Below are positions 5,870 to 10,956 of a stretch of DNA of 10,956 nucleotides, in pieces. The stretch is taken from contig CAJUJV010000016.1 of assembly GCA_910586845.1 (NCBI GenBank), positions 1 through 10,956 of the forward strand, given 5' to 3'. The position numbers were made by a program, and so were the translations under genes. Within the stretch, counting starts at the first letter, position 1, and each line of letters starts with the position of its first letter. Source of the stretch: an uncultured Hungatella sp. Its GTDB lineage: Bacteria; Bacillota; Clostridia; Lachnospirales; Lachnospiraceae. Under the pieces are notes generated by a model, which saw nothing but the letters and a program-made list of their open reading frames with translations, was not told the DNA's origin and searched no databases.

Positions 5870-5878
5870 TGGTATGAT
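5870..5878 (+). promoter_or_regulatory. Extended -10 promoter for the SH3/NlpC-P60 gene
   Basis: TATGAT at 5873-5878 with TG at 5870-5871 forms an extended -10 element. No good -35 box is present at 17 bases (TCGTAT at 5850-5855). The start would fall near 5885, giving a leader of about 90 bases that contains the stem-loop at 5900-5953. Confidence 0.45.
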
Positions 5879-5899
5879 AAAACTTATGATTTGGTTTTA

Positions 5900-5953
5900 T
5901 AGGATGCCGGTGTCAGAAAGCCATGGACGCCCTGGCTTTTTTCCGGAATCCTA
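5900..5953 (+). promoter_or_regulatory. Structured leader with an embedded terminator-like hairpin
   Basis: Inner stem: AAAGCCA (5917-5923) pairs with TGGCTTT (5933-5939), and the T-run continues to 5942, so it resembles an intrinsic terminator. Outer stem: TAGGATGCCGG (5900-5910) pairs with CCGGAATCCTA (5943-5953) with one G/A mismatch. The inner stem alone could terminate the upstream kinase-like transcript, or attenuate the downstream gene if the promoter at 5870 is used. The nested outer stem is unusual for a plain terminator. I do not recognise a known riboswitch class here. Confidence 0.5.
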
Positions 5954-5976
5954 AATGATACGGCAGGAGAATCGTT

Positions 5977-7614
5977 ATGGCAGAAAAGAAAGATTATACA
6001 AAGGTACTGAGCAGAGCCAAGAGAAAGCGGAACAATAATGATTATCTCAGATATCTGATCATAGCCCTGATCGCGGCAGCAGTGATCGCAGCGATCCTTC
6101 TCATAGGTTCGGCTGTCAGAAAGGGACTGTCCAAAGAGCAGGGAGAGGAAGTTCTTCAGTCCGTGGAGGACAGCACAGGGGAGACTACCATAGATGAGGC
6201 GGCCAGCCGGCTGGCTGAGGAGCAGCAGGAAGAGGAGGAGCGTCAGGCCCGTGAGGCGGCCGAGAAGCAGGCGGTGCTGGATGCCTACTCCAATCTGGGC
6301 ATTGTGCAGGTGTCCGGTTATCTGAACGTCCGCAGGAGCCCGGACTCGAAAGGCGATATCATCGGAAAGATGCAGGAGAACAGCGTCTGCGAGATCCTGG
6401 GTCAGGAGGGAGACTGGTATCAGATCCATTCCGGCCAGGTAGACGGGTATATCTCCAGCCAGTTTGTCATAACCGGTGAGGAAGCCAGGACCAGGGCCGC
6501 AGAGCAGGTGAAGCTGAGGGCCGTGGTGACGGCGGACAATGTAAATATCCGTCAGACGCCGGAGATCACCGACAATAATGTCATCGCCCAGGCTCTTCTC
6601 GACGAGAGGTATGAGGTGCTGAGCCAGACAGAAGGCTGGGTCCAGATCACGGGCGGATATATTTCCTCCGATTACGTCCAGGTACGCTATGCCCTCAATG
6701 AGGCCAGGAAGATGGATCTGAAAGCCATGGCCATCAACCAGTATGACAATATTCTGATCTCCAAAGTCACCAGTTATCTCAATGTCCGGAGCAGCCCGAA
6801 AGACGAAGGCAACAGCAACATCATCGGCAAACTGCCCGGCAAGGCGGCGGCGGAGATTCTGGGCACGGAGGACGGCTGGTACAAGATCCGTTCGGGCAGC
6901 ATCACCGGCTACGTGACCATGGACAGCCAGTATACGGCCACGGGCCAGGAGGCCGTGGATCTGGCCATGGAGGCGGCTTCCCTTATGGCCATCGTCAATA
7001 CAGACAAACTGAATGTGCGCACGTCTCCTTCCACGGAATCCACGATCTGGACCCAGATCTCCAAGGAGGAGCGGTATCCGGTGGTAGATCAGCTGGACGG
7101 CTGGGTGCAGATCGAGCTGGACGGGGGAGACGAGGATGAGGTCAATGACAAGGCCTATATCTCCACCAGAGACAACAATGTGGAGGTGCGTTATGCCCTG
7201 ACAGAGGCCATCAAGTTTTCACCCCTGGAGGAGCTGGCCAACCAGCAGGCCTCCAGGAGAAATCAGATCGTCAATTTTGGTCTGAAGTATGTGGGCAATC
7301 CCTATGTATGGGGCGGTACCAGCCTGACCAGAGGAGCAGACTGTTCCGGATTCGTTCAGTCTGTAATGCGCAACTTCGGCATAAGCCTGCCCAGGACTTC
7401 CAGAGAACAGGCCAAGGTGGGACGGGCCATTAATTCCAGCCAGATGAGACCGGGAGACTTGATCTTCTATGCCAATAGCAGCGGAACCATCAACCACGTG
7501 GCCATGTACATCGGCAACGGTCAGATCGTCCATGCGGCCAGCAGAAGAAGCGGGATCAAGATCTCCACATGGAATTACAGGAGTCCGGCCAGGATCCGCA
7601 ATGTGATCGACTGA
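5977..7614 (+). CDS. Membrane-anchored cell-wall hydrolase: four SH3b domains plus NlpC/P60
   Basis: A 545-residue peptidoglycan hydrolase. Residues 1-23 are basic and cytoplasmic, and 24-47 form one transmembrane segment (LIIALIAAAVIAAILLIG) without a clear cleavage site, so it is probably a type II anchor. An acidic, Gln/Glu-rich coiled-coil-like stretch (about 53-103) follows. Four bacterial SH3 domains lie at about 107-165, 180-235, 259-316 and 337-402, each with an LNVR- or VNIR-type start and a GYIS/GYVT/AYIS end; these usually bind the cell wall. The C-terminal NlpC/P60 domain (about 427-545) has the catalytic Cys456 in GADCSGF, His507 in INHVAMYIG and His519 in IVHAAS. The family cuts D-gamma-glutamyl-diaminopimelate or nearby peptide bonds. 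SH3 pairs 1-2 and 3-4 each end in VRYALxEA, pointing to an internal duplication. ATG 5977 follows AGGAGA by 6 bases. Confidence 0.95.
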   Translation: MAEKKDYTKVLSRAKRKRNNNDYLRYLIIALIAAAVIAAILLIGSAVRKGLSKEQGEEVLQSVEDSTGETTIDEAASRLAEEQQEEEERQAREAAEKQAVLDAYSNLGIVQVSGYLNVRRSPDSKGDIIGKMQENSVCEILGQEGDWYQIHSGQVDGYISSQFVITGEEARTRAAEQVKLRAVVTADNVNIRQTPEITDNNVIAQALLDERYEVLSQTEGWVQITGGYISSDYVQVRYALNEARKMDLKAMAINQYDNILISKVTSYLNVRSSPKDEGNSNIIGKLPGKAAAEILGTEDGWYKIRSGSITGYVTMDSQYTATGQEAVDLAMEAASLMAIVNTDKLNVRTSPSTESTIWTQISKEERYPVVDQLDGWVQIELDGGDEDEVNDKAYISTRDNNVEVRYALTEAIKFSPLEELANQQASRRNQIVNFGLKYVGNPYVWGGTSLTRGADCSGFVQSVMRNFGISLPRTSREQAKVGRAINSSQMRPGDLIFYANSSGTINHVAMYIGNGQIVHAASRRSGIKISTWNYRSPARIRNVID

Positions 7615-7630
7615 CAGGCAGTCCGTTTAG

Positions 7631-7697
7631 AAAAGCCCGGAACCGGGTCTTAGCCTTATCCTGAATACAGGACAGGCAGCCCGGTTCCGGGCTTTTT
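7631..7697. terminator. Long bidirectional intrinsic terminator
   Basis: AAAAGCCCGGAACCGGG (7631-7647) pairs perfectly over 17 bp with 7680-7696, where the T-run ends at 7697. Inside the 32-base loop, GCCT (7653-7656)/AGGC (7674-7677) and TCCTG (7659-7663)/CAGGA (7668-7672) can pair further, so the whole forms one elongated hairpin. T-runs occur on both strands, which fits its place between the convergent NlpC/P60 and YprB-type genes. Confidence 0.92.
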
Positions 7698-7757
7698 GCG
7701 ATCGAAAATATGGGGATGCCCCGGAGCCGTACCTGCCCGGAAAGCAGGGATTTGTCT

Positions 7758-8846
7758 CTATGACAGACCAAGGATGTAGGAGACATAGGTCCGGAGAACC
7801 TCCGGCTGTTTCAGCAGCCCCGGTGTGTATTCTCCGTAGACCTGCCGGTCTTTATGATCCTTTTTAAAATCAGGGGTCCACAGTCCCTCAGGCTGAGGGA
7901 GAAAAAGACCATCCTTTGGGGCAAAACAGTTTCCGGCCGTGGCTTTCCTGCGGGCTTCTTTGTCTACAAACTGTCCCAGGCTTTTATGTACGACTCTGTC
8001 TTCATAGATAAGGTAATAGTAATTCCTGTAGTCTGGATAATAATGTCTCATGGTTCCGCGTACAAGTGTTATGGCAAGCTCCAGCCGGTTTTCCCGGGCC
8101 AGGCAGGAGGCCAGGGCAGTATCCCACCGGACGGGGACAGGAAGCTGATCCGGAATCTGAAGCGTCAGACGGAGAAGGGGGCAGGCTTCTTCCAGGCGGC
8201 CGGCCTGTTCTGAGAGCTCCTCGCCGATCAGGGAAAAGGGGCCTTTCAGGAGATCCCGGTAAAACAGGATGGGAAGGATGAGGGACATCCCTTCCAGATC
8301 TTCCCGGTTGTGGAGCATGAGCATGTCGTAGAGCTTCGCCTCCCGGGTCATGAGATATTCCTCATAGACCTCCACCAGCTGCCCTCCGGAATAAGGATCC
8401 TTCCGGAAGATCCCCAGAAAATGTTCCAGACTTTTCTGTCTGAGGCTGTCAAGTCCCAGCATCTTCTTCAGGGGCCGGATATGTTTGTAGATGTCCATGG
8501 TATCTGTCCCGGAAAAGTCATAGGGAAGCCCCAGGGCCTGGCAGCGTTTCAGAAGAAAGGGGATGTCAAATCCGTCGCCGTTAAAATGGACGACTGTCTG
8601 AAAACTTTTTAACTGTTCGAAAAATGCTTTCAGAACCTGGGCCTCTGCCTCCGGCGAGTCGGCAAACCACTGGACCAGTTTCCATTTTCCCTGTTCCGGG
8701 AATATACAGCCCACAAGATATACGCTGTGGTGATCCCCTGAAAATCCTGTGGTCTCGATGTCGAAGAAGAGCAGCTCTTTTGGGTCTCCGAGCCGTGTTA
8801 AAGGGTAATGCTCCTCAAATGCAAGGTCTTTTTCTGCAGTAATCAT
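7758..8846 (-). CDS. YprB-type RNase H-like (DEDD) exonuclease
   Basis: A 362-residue protein of the YprB / RNase_H_2 (PF13482) family, a DnaQ-like 3'-5' exonuclease fold whose substrate is not well defined. The acidic residues of the active site are visible: FFDIETTGF gives D29 and E31, VVHFNGDGFDIPF gives D94, and MLHNREDLEGM gives H179 and D183. Two-metal catalysis is therefore likely. The C-terminal third (about 235 onward) is helical and may carry TPR-like helices as in B. subtilis YprB. Start choice: ATG 8844-8846 has AGGGAG 7 bases upstream; the longer frame opening with TTG at 8921 would begin inside the promoter and is rejected. The gene is monocistronic on the minus strand, divergent from ruvA and convergent with the cell-wall hydrolase gene. 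Confidence 0.9.
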   Translation of the reverse strand: MITAEKDLAFEEHYPLTRLGDPKELLFFDIETTGFSGDHHSVYLVGCIFPEQGKWKLVQWFADSPEAEAQVLKAFFEQLKSFQTVVHFNGDGFDIPFLLKRCQALGLPYDFSGTDTMDIYKHIRPLKKMLGLDSLRQKSLEHFLGIFRKDPYSGGQLVEVYEEYLMTREAKLYDMLMLHNREDLEGMSLILPILFYRDLLKGPFSLIGEELSEQAGRLEEACPLLRLTLQIPDQLPVPVRWDTALASCLARENRLELAITLVRGTMRHYYPDYRNYYYLIYEDRVVHKSLGQFVDKEARRKATAGNCFAPKDGLFLPQPEGLWTPDFKKDHKDRQVYGEYTPGLLKQPEVLRTYVSYILGLS

Positions 8847-8889
8847 AAACAGGCTCCCTTCTTTCTGATTCCCTTTCTGTTCTGCAGCC

Positions 8890-8918
8890 ATTATAAAAAA
8901 ATCCGCAGGTAAAGTCAA
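8890..8918 (-). promoter_or_regulatory. Promoter of the YprB-type gene
   Basis: Minus strand: TTGACT (complement of 8913-8918), 17 bases, TATAAT (complement of 8890-8895). The predicted start near 8883 supports the ATG at 8846 as the true start of translation. Confidence 0.8.
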
Positions 8919-8958
8919 CAAAAGCAGAAAGCCTGTTCGGTTTTACTCCGCCTCAATC

Positions 8959-8987
8959 TTGCGGACACTGTCAAATTATGCTATGAT
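8959..8987 (+). promoter_or_regulatory. ruvAB-zapA promoter
   Basis: TTGCGG (8959-8964), 17 bases, TATGAT (8982-8987), with TG at 8979-8980 as an extended -10. It predicts a start near 8994, about 30 bases before ruvA. I see no clear LexA box (GAAC-N4-GTTC type) in the divergent region. Confidence 0.65.
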
Positions 8988-9022
8988 GATACAGACAGAA
9001 CGGAGAGAAAGAGGAAGACAGA

Positions 9023-9631
9023 GTGATATCATATATCAGAGGACCATTAGTGGAGACAGAGGAGGACATGATCGTGGTGGAGGCCGGTTCTGTAGGCTAC
9101 AACATCAGGGTGCCCCTGTCGGTGATCGACGGACTTCCGGGGATCGGAGAGGAAGTCAGAATCTATACTTATCTGCAGGTGAGGGAGGATGCCATGAGCC
9201 TCTACGGATTCCTGACAAGACAGGATCTGAAGATGTTCCGGCAGCTTCTGGGAGTCAACGGCATCGGTCCCAGAGGAGCCCTGGGACTTCTGTCCGCCTT
9301 AAGGCCTGACGATCTCAGACTGGCTATCATCTCAGGGGATGTGAAGGCGATCTCCAGGGCGCCGGGGATCGGAAGCAAGACGGCTCAGAGACTTATCCTC
9401 GATCTGAAGGACCGGATCTCCGTAGACGAGATGATCCCCCGTCAGGAGGCGGCTTTGGAGGCGAAGAGCCGGGGCGGCCTGGGGGAAGCAGGGAATGAGG
9501 CGGTGTCGGCCCTGGTGGCTCTGGGATATTCTGCTATGGAGGCTTCCAGAGCAGTCCGGCAGGTGGAGATCACGGAGTCCATGACCACAGAGGATGTTTT
9601 GAAAGCCTCACTGAAATACATGGCATTTTAA
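9023..9631 (+). CDS. ruvA: Holliday junction branch migration protein RuvA
   Basis: RuvA binds four-way Holliday junctions as a tetramer and loads the RuvB motor for branch migration during recombinational repair. The 202 residues match the usual length. Domain I (OB fold, about 1-63) starts MISYIRGPLVE and includes GYNIRVPLS. Domain II (about 64-140) holds two helix-hairpin-helix DNA-binding motifs, LGVNGIGPRGAL (76-87) and ISRAPGIGSKTAQRLI (110-125). The RuvB-contacting domain III (about 155-202) contains AVSALVALGYSAMEASRAV. Translation starts at GTG 9023, supported by GAGG at 9011-9014, an 8-base spacer and the canonical N-terminus. ruvB follows after 15 bases. No ruvC is adjacent, as is common in Firmicutes that use RecU as resolvase. 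Confidence 0.97.
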   Translation: MISYIRGPLVETEEDMIVVEAGSVGYNIRVPLSVIDGLPGIGEEVRIYTYLQVREDAMSLYGFLTRQDLKMFRQLLGVNGIGPRGALGLLSALRPDDLRLAIISGDVKAISRAPGIGSKTAQRLILDLKDRISVDEMIPRQEAALEAKSRGGLGEAGNEAVSALVALGYSAMEASRAVRQVEITESMTTEDVLKASLKYMAF

Positions 9632-9646
9632 CGGGAGCGTAGGAAG

Positions 9647-10651
9647 ATGGAGCGCAGGATTATCAATACGGATTTGACAGAAGAAGAGAGCAGGACAGAG
9701 TCCCATCTGCGGCCGCAGTCTCTGAAAGAATATATCGGCCAGGAGAAGCTGAAGTCTACGCTGCAGGTTTACATCGATGCGGCCAGAACCAGAGGGGACA
9801 GCCTGGACCATGTGCTGTTTTACGGTCCTCCCGGCCTGGGAAAGACCACCCTGTCCGGTATCATTGCCCATGAGATGGGTGTGAACATCAAGATCACCTC
9901 AGGGCCGGCCATCGAAAAGCCGGGGGAGATGGCGGCCATCCTGAATAATCTCCAGGAAGGGGATGTGCTGTTCGTGGATGAGATCCACCGGCTCAACCGC
10001 CAGGTGGAGGAGGTACTGTATCCGGCCATGGAAGATTTTGCCATTGACATCATGCTGGGAAAGGATTCTTCGGCCAGATCTATCCGGCTGGAGCTGCCCA
10101 GATTTACTCTGGTAGGAGCCACCACCAGAGCAGGCCTTCTGACCGCCCCTCTGCGGGACCGGTTCGGAGTGGTGGCCAGGATGGAGTTTTACACCACGGA
10201 GGAATTAAAGACCATTATCCTTCGTTCCGCCAGGGTGCTTGAGGTGGAGATCGAGGAGGCGGGAGCCATGGAGCTGGCCAGACGTTCCAGAGGGACGCCC
10301 CGTCTCGCCAACCGTCTGCTGAAACGGGTCCGCGATTTTGCCCAGGTGAAGTACGACGGAGTGATCACCAGGGAGGTGGCGGATTTTGCCCTGGATATCC
10401 TGGAGGTGGATCCCATGGGGCTGGATAATAATGACAGGACCATCCTTCTGACCATTATCCAGAAGTTTTCCGGCGGTCCGGTAGGCCTGGATACTCTGGC
10501 AGCCGCTTTGGGCGAGGATGCAGGGACGCTGGAAGACGTCTACGAGCCCTATCTTCTGATGAACGGGCTGATCAACCGGACGCCCAGAGGCAGGGTGGCC
10601 ACGGAACATGCTTACCGGCATCTGGGATGCCGGCCGGCCGGAGAATCGTGA
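9647..10651 (+). CDS. ruvB: Holliday junction branch migration ATPase RuvB
   Basis: The hexameric AAA+ motor that pumps DNA through the RuvA-bound junction. The 334 residues are full length. Visible motifs: LRPQSLKEYIGQ (21-32), Walker A GPPGLGKT (60-67), Walker B DVLFVDEIHRL (106-116), sensor 1 with VGATTRAGLL (156-165), and the arginine finger R170 in PLRDRFG. The lid has RRSRGTPRLANRLLKRVRDF, with the sensor 2 arginine in GTPR. The C-terminal winged helix contains EPYLLMNGLINRTPRGR. ATG 9647 follows GGGAG (9633-9637) at a 9-base spacing, 15 bases after the ruvA stop, so the two genes form one operon and continue into zapA. Confidence 0.98.
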   Translation: MERRIINTDLTEEESRTESHLRPQSLKEYIGQEKLKSTLQVYIDAARTRGDSLDHVLFYGPPGLGKTTLSGIIAHEMGVNIKITSGPAIEKPGEMAAILNNLQEGDVLFVDEIHRLNRQVEEVLYPAMEDFAIDIMLGKDSSARSIRLELPRFTLVGATTRAGLLTAPLRDRFGVVARMEFYTTEELKTIILRSARVLEVEIEEAGAMELARRSRGTPRLANRLLKRVRDFAQVKYDGVITREVADFALDILEVDPMGLDNNDRTILLTIIQKFSGGPVGLDTLAAALGEDAGTLEDVYEPYLLMNGLINRTPRGRVATEHAYRHLGCRPAGES

Positions 10652-10679
10652 CGGCACAGGGGGAAAGGAGCAGATGGAG

Positions 10680-10956
10680 ATGAACAGTAAGGGCGGCAGA
10701 TTCGTGGATAACAAAAATTATGCGGAAGTTTTGATAGACGGAAAGATCTACACGCTGGGAGGCATGGAGGACGAGCATTATCTCCAGAGAGTGGCCAGCT
10801 ATATTAATGAAAAGACGGCTCAGTTAAAGCGCCAGGAAGGGTTTACCAGACAGAGCCAGGAGTACCAGACCGTGATGATCTTTATCAATATTGCCGACGA
10901 CTACTTTAAGGCCACCAACCGGGCGGCAGTCAGTGAGCGGCAGAGAGACGAGATGG
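10680..10956 (+). CDS. zapA: Cell division protein ZapA (cut by the window end)
   Basis: ZapA binds and cross-links FtsZ filaments at the division site. The visible 92 codons start with KNYAEVLIDGKIYTLGG, then EDEHYLQRVASYINEK, then YQTVMIFINIADDYFKA, the typical beta-hairpin head with a Gly-rich turn followed by the start of a long coiled-coil helix. The family is usually about 90 to 150 residues, so a helical C-terminus should continue past 10956. AAGGAG at 10665-10670 is 9 bases from ATG 10680; ATG 10674, two codons earlier, is only 3 bases away and is less likely. The gene begins 28 bases after the ruvB stop with no terminator between, so it is probably cotranscribed with ruvAB. The zapA-after-ruvB order is familiar in Lachnospiraceae. 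Confidence 0.9.
   Translation, partial: MNSKGGRFVDNKNYAEVLIDGKIYTLGGMEDEHYLQRVASYINEKTAQLKRQEGFTRQSQEYQTVMIFINIADDYFKATNRAAVSERQRDEM

Noticed and set aside
8847..8921. Longer N-terminus for the YprB-type protein from TTG 8921
   Set aside because: The extension covers the promoter TTGACT-17-TATAAT; a good ribosome binding site supports ATG 8846.
1..10956. CRISPR array, tRNA or rRNA genes
   Set aside because: No regularly spaced repeats, no cloverleaf-like gene and no rRNA landmark sequences were seen on either strand.

Overview
The window looks like chromosomal DNA of a Lachnospiraceae-type member of the Clostridia. Evidence for this is the ruvA-ruvB-zapA order, an AsnA-type asparagine synthetase, a stand-alone citrate lyase ligase, a cytidylate kinase-like protein and an SH3/NlpC-P60 cell-wall hydrolase, all with strong AGGAGG-like ribosome binding sites and sigma-A-like promoters. 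This is inferred from gene content and style; no marker gene fixes the species.

The window has two parts. Positions 1 to about 2,700 are visibly AT-rich and look like accessory DNA. The left end holds two decayed genes. One is the C-terminal stub of a cell-surface glycopolymer or sulfatase-like protein (69-320). The other is a frameshifted, internally deleted wreck of an AAA-ATPase-like (PF09820-type) gene (331-645), in which the FGKS of the P-loop has become FRKS. A good promoter (709-737) then leads into a tightly packed cluster. It begins with a small ORF of unknown function (769-1017). Next comes a protein with a possible Toprim-like N-terminal fold and a Cys-rich C-terminus (1019-1738), a DUF4869-like protein (1735-2178) and a minimal P-loop ATPase (2168-2596). 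The last three overlap by 4 and 11 bases and are probably translationally coupled. A strong stem-loop follows. This cassette is the best candidate for an undescribed system in the window. Its function is unknown; a defence-type role is only a hypothesis.

From 2,789 onward the DNA is GC-richer and ordinary. On the minus strand citC (3874-4956) is followed by asnA (2789-3796). A divergent promoter pair (about 5050-5111) drives citC leftward and a cytidylate kinase-like gene (5148-5786) rightward. The citC transcript would start almost exactly on a 10-bp hairpin. A membrane-anchored peptidoglycan hydrolase with four SH3 domains and an NlpC/P60 domain (5977-7614) has a structured leader. It ends at a long bidirectional terminator (7631-7697) shared with a convergent YprB-type RNase H-like exonuclease gene (7758-8846, minus). 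From a second divergent promoter region the Holliday-junction genes ruvA (9023-9631) and ruvB (9647-10651) run rightward into zapA (10680 to beyond the window end), linking recombination repair and cell-division genes in one apparent operon.
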